The position numbers and the translations under genes were made by a program. The notes beneath the pieces are model-generated. The model worked only from the letters and a program-made list of their open reading frames with translations. It ran no database searches and was not told the origin of the DNA. From Weeksellaceae bacterium (GTDB taxonomy: Bacteria; Bacteroidota; Bacteroidia; Flavobacteriales; Weeksellaceae), in assembly GCA_949788275.1 (NCBI GenBank), contig OX460916.1, forward strand, positions 2,976,001 to 3,040,000: a stretch of 64,000 nt of DNA, written 5' to 3'. The first letter of the stretch is position 1, and the number at the start of each line of letters is the position of its first letter. Of the stretch, positions 25,418 through 34,318 are shown piece after piece.

Positions 25418-27439
25418 TTATTGCTTCACTAAAACAACATTTTGTGCTTCGGTACTGATAATATTGGTTAAAAATTCTTTTAACGATTTATAGTAGCTGG
25501 CCGGTAGTATGCTATAAGGATAGACCTGTTGCATTTGAGCAATGATAAAACCATCTTTTTCTACCACACCATAAGCGTATCCAGCTGTATTATTTAGCAT
25601 TTCGAAACTCTTTTTTTCAGGTAAGCTCTCGACCTTGTACCCTTCTGGTATTTTTATTTTGATTGAATTTGTTGTTGTCATAGGGCTACCAAATTCTATA
25701 TTGTAATGACGCGTATCATAATTTAAATGGTGTGTCTTAGTTGATAAAAATAAAAAAGGATTAAGGATAATTTTGTTACCAATAACATCCGCTTTTATAT
25801 CTTCAAATTTAAATGAATGTCGTAATAAACCTTGATTGTTGTTGAGGGTTTTAAAGTCGGTAATTTCAAAATTATAATCTTCGACGAATCTTTTTTCAAA
25901 AGCGGTTGGATTAGTGCTCATTGAATTCAAATCGTTAATTAGAAAATAATTGTCCCGCGTATTGGTAAAAGTTCCAGAAATTGATCCACTCGCTGTTAAT
26001 TCGGCTGTAAGTGTTCTTAGGGAACTAGACATCACACCATTTGAAAGATTAATTTCTTGAATCCCTTTCGATAGAAGCATAAATCCTCGATCATTGGTTG
26101 CTCGAAGGGGTAATAAGTTTATTTTTGAGTTTTTTTCTGTTGCATCCAAAAGCAATGTCTCGTTATTGATATTGACTCCAGCAATTAAATAATTGAGCAT
26201 ACTCTGAGAGGGGAAAGAATAGTTAATAATTCCGTTATGAACGGTACTTAATACAATGGGATTGGCATTGAATCCTGCTTTTCTTAAGAGAGAAATAAGA
26301 AGGAGATTAAGATCAGAAACGTTTCCAGATTTTTCATTGAACGTTTTTCGGATTCCATTATCGCTATAAATACCTAAATAATCATTCCATGTATAATTTT
26401 CTTTCACATAATTGAAAATGCTATTTATTTTCTCTTCATCCGATGATTTTCCAGTAATTAAGTCCTTGACGGTATTATCTAAAAAACTATTTCCTTGTAA
26501 TTGTCGACCGAGATTATCTGAATCCATTAAATTTTTACCTATATTTTCCCAAGAATTGGTAAATTGTTGAGGCACTCCATTTTTGGGACGATATGATGCC
26601 AATTCGAATCGTATAGAAGATAATAAATTTCGAGGGTTTAAGACATAAGCTTCTTTACTGTAGGCCGGAATGTTTTCAACGGTATAAAGTTTACTATCAA
26701 TTAAATATTTAAAATTGTGGATACCTGGAGTTTGATTCGATCCACCTGCTATAAAAGAGTCTGCACCCCGAGATCCCGATGTGTGCACGTTAAACGTCTC
26801 CTCTTTTCGATCTGTTTTTACTTGTGGAGGATATTGTCCACGTAGGTCGATAGAATAGTTTAGAGTTTCATTGGTCTCTATCGTAAAATTGCTTTTTACA
26901 ACGGGTATTAATTCTTGAAAATACCAAGTATCCGTTTGTTGGTAAAAAGGAGAGGTAATTTCATAAGAATATTCTAATATGGAACCATTTTTAACATTAG
27001 GGAAGGTAAAATTTTCTTTGTTTAAAAAACGGTGTGCTTTTTCAGTAAAATAATCGGCTTTGGAAACTTTTTGTTCAATAACTTTGTCATTCTCTAAGTT
27101 ATACGTAGTTGCTTTTAAGGAGATTAATTTATCTTTATTTCCACTTGATGATGATAAATAAAGAGGGATCGATACATTTAGGATTTGATCGGGTGTTTTA
27201 TCTTTATCATAAATTTTTATCCTATAAAATACTTTTTTATTTTGTTCTAAATCACCCGTAGTCGTATTAAAGGTAATTCTAAAATTACCTTGAGAATAGA
27301 TAACTTCTGCAGGAGCATCATCCATAATCGTACTTTTAGATTTTCGGAAATCCTCTTTTGTTATTTTTCCAAATTTATAGTCTTGCGCGTTTAATGTTGA
27401 AAATAAACTAATGCATAAAAATAGTAGCGTATGTTTCAT
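25418..27439 (-). CDS. DUF3857/transglutaminase-like exported protein (second of a pair)
   Basis: A 673-residue exported protein (signal peptide 1-18). The N-terminal DUF3857 domain lies at about 50-230 and the transglutaminase-like core at about 320-430 (KINSIFNYVKENYTWNDYLG, then NVSDLNLLLISLLRKAGFNANPIVLST). In this core the usual catalytic Cys position (SGNVSDLN) appears to be Val or Ser rather than Cys, so it may be inactive. A C-terminal DUF3858-like part follows. It starts 9 bp after its neighbouring paralogue; such pairs are typical of flavobacteria and their function is unknown. Confidence 0.85.
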   Translation of the reverse strand: MKHTLLFLCISLFSTLNAQDYKFGKITKEDFRKSKSTIMDDAPAEVIYSQGNFRITFNTTTGDLEQNKKVFYRIKIYDKDKTPDQILNVSIPLYLSSSSGNKDKLISLKATTYNLENDKVIEQKVSKADYFTEKAHRFLNKENFTFPNVKNGSILEYSYEITSPFYQQTDTWYFQELIPVVKSNFTIETNETLNYSIDLRGQYPPQVKTDRKEETFNVHTSGSRGADSFIAGGSNQTPGIHNFKYLIDSKLYTVENIPAYSKEAYVLNPRNLLSSIRFELASYRPKNGVPQQFTNSWENIGKNLMDSDNLGRQLQGNSFLDNTVKDLITGKSSDEEKINSIFNYVKENYTWNDYLGIYSDNGIRKTFNEKSGNVSDLNLLLISLLRKAGFNANPIVLSTVHNGIINYSFPSQSMLNYLIAGVNINNETLLLDATEKNSKINLLPLRATNDRGFMLLSKGIQEINLSNGVMSSSLRTLTAELTASGSISGTFTNTRDNYFLINDLNSMSTNPTAFEKRFVEDYNFEITDFKTLNNNQGLLRHSFKFEDIKADVIGNKIILNPFLFLSTKTHHLNYDTRHYNIEFGSPMTTTNSIKIKIPEGYKVESLPEKKSFEMLNNTAGYAYGVVEKDGFIIAQMQQVYPYSILPASYYKSLKEFLTNIISTEAQNVVLVKQ

Positions 27440-27448
27440 ATGTGTTCA

Positions 27449-29341
27449 TTATTTAAAATCGATTAATATTTTAGATTGATCATAGCCTGAAATCTGACGT
27501 CGAAAATCAACGTAATCATTGTATTTTTCTTTAGAGAATATCCCTTCTAGTTGCTGGTATATTCTAGAAATCTTATACTGGTTCTCATTAATTTTATCTA
27601 TTTTAAGGCTGTAATTACCAAATTCAGTTGAAATCATAATTGGTTCAAAAACAATCCCTTGTTTGATCGCATTGGGGATTGTTAAGTTGTAAGAAACTTC
27701 ATCGATATAGGCGTAATAAATCATAAAATCAAATGTTCGCTCTTTTACTTTTTTAATCGATGTTTGTTCTTGATTGATGGGTATTAAATTGAAAATAAAC
27801 ATATTTCCTTGTTTTTTCGCATAACTAGGAATATTAAGCTTATAATTCGCAATGAATATGGCATCTCTCCAATTATTCGTAAATTCATTTTTTTCAATTG
27901 TTACGCCGTGTAAATGATTAAATTTTCGCTTAAGTGATGCCTCTAAATCTTTCGGAGCATAAGTGCTGTATCGATACGCATTATCATAGAGTAAGCCTTT
28001 TGACTCTTCAGAAAAATTTATCTTTAGCTCTCCATCAATTGATAATATGGCTTCCCCTTGCACAGTCAACCTATTTTCGTTTAGCCCTAATTCTTGAGAA
28101 GGAATAACGCGTCCGCCTTCTTCACCATAGATAAGCACCTTTCGATTAGATCCAAAGTTTCCTAAATAATTAAATGCGGTGTCTTGACTTGTTGCTTCTA
28201 GCCAAATATCTTCATCCTTTAAAGGAACGTAAACAATCATATGATTTCCTTGTTGGTACATAAAATCCTCACTCATATCTTCTCTTTCACCTGCGTGTAA
28301 AACCGTGTGGTATCCTTTTATATCAACGGCATCTAGCATGGCAATCATATAGTTCGACAACGCTTTACAGTCGCCATAACTCTTCGTTTCGACATAAGAT
28401 GCCGGGAATGGAGAAAATCCCCCGATACCCAACTGTACCCCGATATAGCGAACTTTCTGTTGAAGGTGTTTGTAGAGAATTTCAATTTTTTCCTTTTCTG
28501 ATTTCGCTCCAGATACCATGGTCTGGTACTGGCTTTTTTGCAGGGGAGTTAAGTCCAGACGATTTGCAACTAAATGATCATAGGACCATTTTCCATAGCT
28601 TTCCCAATTATCAAAGTTCCCACTAACTCCATCGTAACTAATACTATTGGAAGCTAATACCACATAAGGAAATACTTTAGTCCATTGAGGCATTTTTTCT
28701 TCTTCGATTACGGCTGAGATGTTCTTAATATGATACGTAAAATTATTTTCATCCCCTTTTCTTTCAATAGAATAACGATTGAAATTATATTCTTTGGATC
28801 GGATTCGAGCAGTCGTTTTGTTAGAAAATTGATAGGTCGATTTTTCAATAGCTAAGTGTTCATTATCAATAGGAAACCATTTGGGTATGAATAAAGTATT
28901 TTTCGTACTAATGTTTATTCGATAATGTAAAGTGTAAGGATAGCTTGTTGGTGTGAAATTTAAATATTTCACACGATCGTCCGTATACATTTGCCCGCTT
29001 GAAACAGCGCTCGTATCCTGAAAGTCTTTCGCTTTAAATTTCTTAACCAATTCCCCTTCTGCATTATATAAGGTTGCTTCAGCTAAATCTATCTTTGTGT
29101 TTGGATTGTAATGTGCGTAAGCCGAAGCATATCGATCACCTGCTTTATCCAATACAGTAATCGCTACATTCTTTGAGATTTTCATCAAGTTGTTACCAAC
29201 TAGATCAACGGATGTCTCATTAAAACGAACTACAGCATAGGCGTCTTTAAGGAGGTTAGGAGGAATTGTTTGGAACGGATAACTTTGTCCAAAACTGATG
29301 CTGTAGACGAAGAGAATAAAAAAGTAGAGGATTTTATTCAT
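27449..29341 (-). CDS. DUF3857/transglutaminase-like exported protein (first of a pair)
   Basis: A 630-residue exported protein (signal peptide 1-18, SFGQ). DUF3857 spans about 40-240. The transglutaminase-like core at about 285-370 has RYIGVQLGIGGFSPFPA then SYGDCKALSNYMIAML, where the GDCK Cys is the likely nucleophile, and a His in YHTVLHAGE. This copy therefore keeps the catalytic Cys that its downstream paralogue seems to lack. It is preceded by dtd (17 bp) and followed after 9 bp by the paralogue, forming one transcript ended at 25366. Confidence 0.87.
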   Translation of the reverse strand: MNKILYFFILFVYSISFGQSYPFQTIPPNLLKDAYAVVRFNETSVDLVGNNLMKISKNVAITVLDKAGDRYASAYAHYNPNTKIDLAEATLYNAEGELVKKFKAKDFQDTSAVSSGQMYTDDRVKYLNFTPTSYPYTLHYRINISTKNTLFIPKWFPIDNEHLAIEKSTYQFSNKTTARIRSKEYNFNRYSIERKGDENNFTYHIKNISAVIEEEKMPQWTKVFPYVVLASNSISYDGVSGNFDNWESYGKWSYDHLVANRLDLTPLQKSQYQTMVSGAKSEKEKIEILYKHLQQKVRYIGVQLGIGGFSPFPASYVETKSYGDCKALSNYMIAMLDAVDIKGYHTVLHAGEREDMSEDFMYQQGNHMIVYVPLKDEDIWLEATSQDTAFNYLGNFGSNRKVLIYGEEGGRVIPSQELGLNENRLTVQGEAILSIDGELKINFSEESKGLLYDNAYRYSTYAPKDLEASLKRKFNHLHGVTIEKNEFTNNWRDAIFIANYKLNIPSYAKKQGNMFIFNLIPINQEQTSIKKVKERTFDFMIYYAYIDEVSYNLTIPNAIKQGIVFEPIMISTEFGNYSLKIDKINENQYKISRIYQQLEGIFSKEKYNDYVDFRRQISGYDQSKILIDFK

Positions 29342-29358
29342 GGTTATATTTGTGTTAT

Positions 29359-29811
29359 TTATTCTTTGTTTTTGCTATCGATGAATAGGGTTACAGGACC
29401 ATCATTAATCAGTTCAACCTTCATATCTGCACCAAATACACCTGTTTCTATAGTTGAACCTTTTATAGAAGAAAGTTCACTTAAAAAAGAAAGATATTGT
29501 TCTTCCGCAATCAAAGGCGGTGATGCTTTCATATACGATGGTCTATTTCCTTTTTTTGTAGTTGCATGTAAAGTAAATTGGCTAACAACCAGAATATTAC
29601 CCTCAATATCTTGAATGGAACGATTCATGATTCCTTCCGAATCATTGAAAATTCTTAATTGACATATTTTTTTACTCATCCAAGAATAATCCTCTAAATG
29701 ATCATTGGGTTCAAATCCTACTAAAACTAATAAACCTTGATCTATTTCGCCTATAATTTTATTACCAACTTTTACACTCGCTTCTAAAACTCTTTGTATG
29801 ATCACCCGCAT
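29359..29811 (-). CDS. dtd: D-aminoacyl-tRNA deacylase
   Basis: A 150-residue cytoplasmic enzyme that removes D-amino acids (and Gly from tRNA-Ala) by proofreading mis-charged tRNAs. Both family motifs are present: SQFTLHA (about 77-83) and NDGPVT (about 136-141). The start MRVIIQRVLEASV (29811) follows the family; the frame is open to 29865, but the extra 18 residues are not conserved-looking. It heads the unit with the two DUF3857 genes. Confidence 0.95.
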   Translation of the reverse strand: MRVIIQRVLEASVKVGNKIIGEIDQGLLVLVGFEPNDHLEDYSWMSKKICQLRIFNDSEGIMNRSIQDIEGNILVVSQFTLHATTKKGNRPSYMKASPPLIAEEQYLSFLSELSSIKGSTIETGVFGADMKVELINDGPVTLFIDSKNKE

Positions 29812-29941
29812 TATATTGAATTTATATTTCGCTAAAGTAAAGCAAATATCGGATTTTATATGCATATGTTGAAAACATGTATAATGCTTTATTAATCAGG
29901 GTGTTGTTTGTGGTGTAGGTCTTTTAAATATACATTTTTTT

Positions 29942-29995
29942 TAAAAAAAAACGCCCTCACGACGAAAAAGAATGTAAACTAATTGTGAAGGCGTT
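29942..29995 (-). terminator. Hairpin terminator after the small gene 30021-30293
   Basis: Arms AACGCCCTCAC and GTGAAGGCGTT (11 bp, one mismatch) with a 24-nt loop, and a long T-tract on the minus strand. Confidence 0.7.
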
Positions 29996-30020
29996 ATTAT
30001 GATATATATTGATGTTGGTC

Positions 30021-30293
30021 TTATGTTAGGCTATTAAAGTAAAATCCATCTTTGAATATTACGGCATAGTCAATCTCTGTTACAGAAGAAATTTTTTGGG
30101 CAACAACTAAATCCTTTTCAATGAGAAACAATTGTTTTTCAACACTTATTCCGTTTTTGGCATTTAATAACCAAAGTTGTTCTGATGCTTTTTTAGCCCA
30201 GTTTTTCGAAATCAGACAATCCATAAATAATTGTTTCTGTGCTGATGTGCAATCGGCTAGATCTAGGGTTACCTCCAATGATGTTTTTTCCAT
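30021..30293 (-). CDS. Small hypothetical protein downstream of the response regulator
   Basis: A 90-residue soluble protein with no signal peptide. Sequence features: a short beta start (TSLEVTLDLADCTSAQKQ), a helical Lys-rich middle and a beta end (VTEIDYAVIFKDGFYF). I do not recognise the family. It follows the response regulator by 78 bp in the same direction and is ended by its own terminator, so it may be the last gene of the two-component operon. Confidence 0.55.
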   Translation of the reverse strand: MEKTSLEVTLDLADCTSAQKQLFMDCLISKNWAKKASEQLWLLNAKNGISVEKQLFLIEKDLVVAQKISSVTEIDYAVIFKDGFYFNSLT

Positions 30294-30371
30294 GAGTGCT
30301 GATATTTGTACAAAAATAACAGCAAAAGAGTTGTGTCCTTTACGGGAATCCGTAAATAGGTCCTTTTTTTA

Positions 30372-31040
30372 TTAAAGTATACCAAGGTCCTTTGCTATAG
30401 CGACCATATGAACATTATTTTTTGCTTTAAAGGTTGTTTTCAAGAAGTTAATTTTTTTTTCAATAGCGCTTGTGCTTGAAGGTATGATAGAGTTTACTTT
30501 AAATTGTTCTGAAATATCTACTTGAGATAGACCTTCGGCTAAAAGAGATAATAAAGAAATATCATAATCACTTATTTCAATAGGAGATTCTGACTTTAAA
30601 ATATGAAGGACTTCAATAGGGAAAAAAGTTTCCCCTTCTTTTACCTTTTTAATAGCCACTAATAATTGATTTAAACTTTCTAAACCTTTTAGAATATAAG
30701 CATCAATTCTTAAATCTTCAATCAAGGTTTTCAGAAGAATCGGTTTTTCTTCAATAGAGTAAACAATTGTTTTTAAAGAAGGTTGTATCTCTTTTGCTTT
30801 TCGTATTAACTCTAAGCCCGACTCTAATTGTGGATCAAGTACACCCAACGTTTTAAAAGAGAGATCGCTAATTAATAAATCGAAGGGTGATTCATTAAGT
30901 TGAGCGTGTTGTAATTTAAGGAAAGCCGTATCACATGAGTTAGTCTGTACAATATCAAAATCAAAGTTGGCTTTTAATAAAGTAACAATTCCAGTATTGA
31001 TAATATCTAAATCTTCGGCAATTAATAGTTTCATAATCAA
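30372..31040 (-). CDS. Response regulator with LuxR-type output domain
   Basis: A 222-residue two-component regulator. Receiver domain at 3-125: acidic pair E9-D10, phospho-acceptor D59 (DLLISDLSF), conserved Ser/Thr at YSI and Lys in ILKGL. The C-terminal DNA-binding region at about 150-220 reads ISLLSLLAEGLSQVDISEQF, with the second helix diverged from standard LuxR (IIPSSTSAIEKKINFLKTTF), as in the flavobacterial BglJ/LuxR-like group. Start is MIM at 31040 or the second Met at 31034. It follows the histidine kinase by 21 bp and is its evident partner. Confidence 0.88.
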   Translation of the reverse strand: MIMKLLIAEDLDIINTGIVTLLKANFDFDIVQTNSCDTAFLKLQHAQLNESPFDLLISDLSFKTLGVLDPQLESGLELIRKAKEIQPSLKTIVYSIEEKPILLKTLIEDLRIDAYILKGLESLNQLLVAIKKVKEGETFFPIEVLHILKSESPIEISDYDISLLSLLAEGLSQVDISEQFKVNSIIPSSTSAIEKKINFLKTTFKAKNNVHMVAIAKDLGIL

Positions 31041-31061
31041 GTGTTAGGGTGTTTTTTCCTT

Positions 31062-33005
31062 TTAGTATGGAATAAAAATAATCACTTTTACTCCTTTTTC
31101 AGACTCAAAAGTAAGTTTTCCTGCAATAGAGTAAATACGGTTTTCCACATTTAGCAAACCATTTTTACGTTTTGACTCTATTTCACCTAAACCAATCCCA
31201 TTATCTTTGTAGACGATTTCAATCCCATTATCTTTTTCTGAAAAACTTAGAATAACAAAAGTGCTATGACTGTGTTTTTTCATATTAATCATCAACTCTT
31301 GAAGAACGCGGTATAGAATTATCTTTTTTTCATCGGAGAGGTTAATCCAATTATAAGAAGGCAAGCCCTTTGAAAGAATAGTTGTTTTTTCAGTTTGATA
31401 ACTCGCTAACATTAGATTAAGGTCTGTAGCGAAATTAACTACATCAACTTGATTATTTTGTCGAGATATGGAGCGCGTTTGTGAATAAATATATTCTATG
31501 TTCTGAATCAGTTTTTGTTGAGTTGTAGCATCCATCGTCGATTTAGACGCCTCAACTAACGTTAAGGTTGAGTATAGATCATTCGCTAATTCGTCATGTA
31601 ATTGTTGAGCAATCTTTACTTCGGTTTGATAGATAACCGCTCGTTTATCTTGTTCACGTTTGTTTCGCATGTAATAATGATAGCTAATTGCCAAAACAAT
31701 TAAAAAACCAAGCAGGGAAAGCATAATAATACCACGTTTATTGGAACGTTCTAACTCCAATTCTTTTTCAGCCTTTACCAGATTTAAATTCTGATTCTCT
31801 TCTCGAATCTTATCGCTATCGAATCTTATTTTGGCGTATTGGTGAATTGATAGTGCTCGGGCTATTTTTAGGCTATCGTTTAACTCGATATAACGAACAG
31901 CATAGTTTCCTAAACCATTATTTTTGTTGATCTTGATTAATAATTCCAGTGCCAATAATTCATCATCGGGGTTGTTGATGTTAACAGCCAGCTCCAGCAT
32001 TTTTTTTGCATAAATAGCAGCTTGTGATGGATTTGATAAATAATAGTATTCAGTTAAGTGTTGGTAACTTGAAATCATCCCTCGTTTAGAGTCTATGCCT
32101 TTTCTAATTGCCAACGCAGCTTGATAGTCATCTACGACATCCTCTTGGGGGTTTTGAAGCCATTTAGTATAGGCCATATTATCGATGATCCTTGCCTTAA
32201 ATAAGGGGTCTTTATGGATAAAAGGATGATCTTTTATTTCATGAAAAAGATCTAATGACTGTTGATAGTTTTTTGCCTCTCTAAAGGAGACAGCTCTATT
32301 GCTTTGTAAAACAACTTTTTGACTCTCATCATTGCTGATGTTCTCCGCTTTTGTATACCAGTATTGTTCTTCTCCATAATTTTTTCTCATCCCACTTGAA
32401 ATGGCTAGTGCATTATAGGTAGAAAAAAGTAAACTACTGTCATTCGCATTTTTTAAATGTGTTAAGGCATCTATGGCACTTTTTTCACTTCCAAAGTAGT
32501 CACCTTCATTGGTTTGAATAATGGCCATGTTGATGTAATTTTTACCAATCCCAATATGATCATCTAAATTTAAATATTCATTCTTTGATTGATGATAATA
32601 GTAAAAAGCACTATCAGGATTACTGATGTAAAAATAACCTGCAAAGTCAAAATAGAAATTAGCAAGTTCTTTCTTAGAATTTCCTTTTTCAAGACGATTG
32701 ATCAGTTTATGAGCGAGCCGTTTTGTTTCGGATACATTAGAGTCTTTTAGCGATAAATTGTATCGATGGCGAAGCGTTTCGTGAATTAAACTATCTACAT
32801 CGCTTTTATAGGCAATGACATAGGCTTTTTCAGTGAATTGAATACGTTGATGTAAAGGATATTTTTCCTGAGTACCCTTGTAGAGTAAACGTTGAATGCT
32901 GTCATAATTAGACATGTCAGAAACAGGTTCATCTCTAGTTGAATGACAACCCGAAACACTTAAAATAAAAATAAAAAAGAGGAATGTTTTCCAATAAGAA
33001 TTCAT
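31062..33005 (-). CDS. TPR-containing sensor histidine kinase (HisKA_3/NarX class)
   Basis: A 647-residue sensor. N-terminal signal with a lipobox-like SGC at about 20, then about 350 residues of tetratricopeptide-like helices exported to the periplasm, a membrane helix at about 420-442 (RGIIMLSLLGFLIVLAISYHY), then the kinase. The phospho-acceptor His is in QQLHDELANDLYS, the N box in LQELMINMKKHSHS, and the G boxes are DNGIGL and NGLLNVENRI. TPR sensors are thought to bind peptides or proteins. It is preceded after 36 bp by the repeat lipoprotein and followed by its response regulator; the lipoprotein is a natural candidate for its ligand or partner (inference). Confidence 0.9.
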   Translation of the reverse strand: MNSYWKTFLFFIFILSVSGCHSTRDEPVSDMSNYDSIQRLLYKGTQEKYPLHQRIQFTEKAYVIAYKSDVDSLIHETLRHRYNLSLKDSNVSETKRLAHKLINRLEKGNSKKELANFYFDFAGYFYISNPDSAFYYYHQSKNEYLNLDDHIGIGKNYINMAIIQTNEGDYFGSEKSAIDALTHLKNANDSSLLFSTYNALAISSGMRKNYGEEQYWYTKAENISNDESQKVVLQSNRAVSFREAKNYQQSLDLFHEIKDHPFIHKDPLFKARIIDNMAYTKWLQNPQEDVVDDYQAALAIRKGIDSKRGMISSYQHLTEYYYLSNPSQAAIYAKKMLELAVNINNPDDELLALELLIKINKNNGLGNYAVRYIELNDSLKIARALSIHQYAKIRFDSDKIREENQNLNLVKAEKELELERSNKRGIIMLSLLGFLIVLAISYHYYMRNKREQDKRAVIYQTEVKIAQQLHDELANDLYSTLTLVEASKSTMDATTQQKLIQNIEYIYSQTRSISRQNNQVDVVNFATDLNLMLASYQTEKTTILSKGLPSYNWINLSDEKKIILYRVLQELMINMKKHSHSTFVILSFSEKDNGIEIVYKDNGIGLGEIESKRKNGLLNVENRIYSIAGKLTFESEKGVKVIIFIPY

Positions 33006-33041
33006 TCCCCTAATTTATTTAAATTTTATCAGTTTTGCGAA

Positions 33042-33422
33042 CTATTTTTTAATTGGAACTTGTGTGCGATCATCACCACCCTCTTCTTCTACTTCTTGTG
33101 TTGATTTGTTTATTTTCACAGGAACTTGTGTACGATCATCTCCACCATCTTCATTTGTCGTTTCAACGATTTTCACAGGAACTTGTGTACGATCGTCACC
33201 ACCATCTTCATTTGTCGTTTCAACGATTTTCACAGGAACTTGTGTACGATCATCACCACCATTAATGGTAGTATCTCCACTTTGAACATGAATACTATCT
33301 AAAGATTCACTAGATATTCGCTGTTGTAAAGCTTCTTGTTCAGGAGAAAAGTCATCATCTTGACAAGCCGAGATCGTGAAGATCCCTAGCCCTAAGCCTA
33401 AAATTGTAAGTTTTTTTATCAT
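33042..33422 (-). CDS. Lipoprotein with four GGDDRTQVPVKI peptide repeats
   Basis: A 126-residue lipoprotein: signal peptide with lipobox SAC (Cys at about 20), an acidic helix-prone segment, then four copies of GGDDRTQVPVKI/PIKK. The first three are spaced by VETTNED (19-residue period); the fourth is preceded by NKSTQEVEEE. The 57-bp DNA unit is almost identical between the first copies, which indicates recent duplication and possible strain-to-strain length change. I do not recognise the family. It is the first gene of the histidine kinase/response regulator operon. The repeats look like a multi-copy peptide precursor or a repeated ligand-binding tail; neither is proven. Confidence 0.75.
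   Translation of the reverse strand: MIKKLTILGLGLGIFTISACQDDDFSPEQEALQQRISSESLDSIHVQSGDTTINGGDDRTQVPVKIVETTNEDGGDDRTQVPVKIVETTNEDGGDDRTQVPVKINKSTQEVEEEGGDDRTQVPIKK
33085..33275 (-). repeat. In-frame 57-bp tandem DNA repeat
   Basis: About three units of 57 bp plus a partial unit within the lipoprotein gene. The units differ at only a few positions in the stretch coding for GGDD (for example ATCTCC, GTCACC and ATCACC on the plus strand). Confidence 0.85.
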
Positions 33423-33741
33423 TTTTATTTAATTAGAGTTTTACAATTCATTTCCTACGATTAATTGTATCCAAGAAATGTTCTTTTTTGGGAAGAAAAA
33501 CCAACTAAAAAAGAAAAACCAAATGCTTCCCAACATTATTTGTCATTCTTTTTTCGAAGGATACATCCAATCGGATTTGTATCTTTGGGATTGTTGTTTT
33601 AAATACGATGGTCTGATTAATGAAACAAAACTACAGCGAGTGATAAAAGGATAGATGCAAGGATTCCAATAATTCGAAACATTCCAATTAAGATTCCATG
33701 AATTCAAGAAGAAGATGAATTAATTTTTAGTGATACAAGAA
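33423..33741. other. Divergent intergenic region without a gene
   Basis: About 320 bp between the repeat lipoprotein (leftward) and the 33742 gene (rightward). AT-rich, with no open frame of gene quality, no clear TAnnTTTG box and no hairpin of note. It probably holds the two divergent promoters. Confidence 0.5.
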
Positions 33742-34293
33742 ATGTTATTTATAGACTATAAAAAACACGTATTTAACCAATACGAAGATGCAAAGAGAAA
33801 ATCTCAATTATCCGAAAACTTAGTACGCCCAACTCCAGCCAAAATCAGAGCTGAATGCCTTTTAGTTTTAAAAGAGCGATATAATCAACAGCACGATGCC
33901 AAGTCATTAAGGTTATTTTTTGGCTGTCAAAAGTCACTTACAGAGTGGGAACGTGAAATAAAAAGAATAGATACCGATCGCTTTAAACCTCTAACCAACT
34001 TTTTAAAGGGTAAAACACGTGATACAGAAGATAAAAATATAGAATTATTAGCATGGCTAATTAATATACAGCCAAGACCGTATTCGATGGTTGTATTTAA
34101 CTCTCATTCCCTAGATAAAGAATTATGTACTCACCAGCTAGATGTAGATCATTCCTCAAATTCCTCTACGAGTATTGAAGACAAGATAAAACACAAAACA
34201 AAAATTCCTTTAGAATGGATAAACGGAGCAATACTAATAGTACTTCTTCTATATATTGTTATATATATATATATCCAAAAGCGTTATCCATAA
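33742..34293 (+). CDS. Hypothetical protein with C-terminal membrane anchor
   Basis: A 183-residue protein from the ATG at 33742 (MLFIDYKKHVF); a GTG 12 bp upstream is possible. The body is charged and helical (RPTPAKIRAECLLVLKERYN, LRLFFGCQKSLTEWEREIKRID), with a single membrane helix at the very end (about 158-178, INGAILIVLLLYIVIYIYI) followed by KRYP. This is a tail-anchored layout with the domain in the cytoplasm. I do not recognise the family. It is divergent from the repeat-lipoprotein two-component operon, so a shared control region is plausible. Confidence 0.65.
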   Translation: MLFIDYKKHVFNQYEDAKRKSQLSENLVRPTPAKIRAECLLVLKERYNQQHDAKSLRLFFGCQKSLTEWEREIKRIDTDRFKPLTNFLKGKTRDTEDKNIELLAWLINIQPRPYSMVVFNSHSLDKELCTHQLDVDHSSNSSTSIEDKIKHKTKIPLEWINGAILIVLLLYIVIYIYIQKRYP

Positions 34294-34318
34294 AAAAAGC
34301 GTTCTAATTGAACGCTTT
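34292..34318. terminator. Bidirectional terminator overlapping the rsgA stop
   Basis: A 9-bp stem AAAGCGTTC / GAACGCTTT with a 5-nt loop and T-tracts on both strands. The last codons and stop of rsgA are inside the stem. Confidence 0.85.

Noticed and set aside
33085-33275. Regular direct repeats, considered as a CRISPR array
   Set aside because: The units are contiguous in-frame coding repeats with no spacers; no cas genes in the window.
33053-33285. Plus-strand open frames opposite the repeat lipoprotein
   Set aside because: They are the antisense of the 57-bp repeats (His/Pro/Ser-rich); the minus-strand frame has a signal peptide and lipobox.
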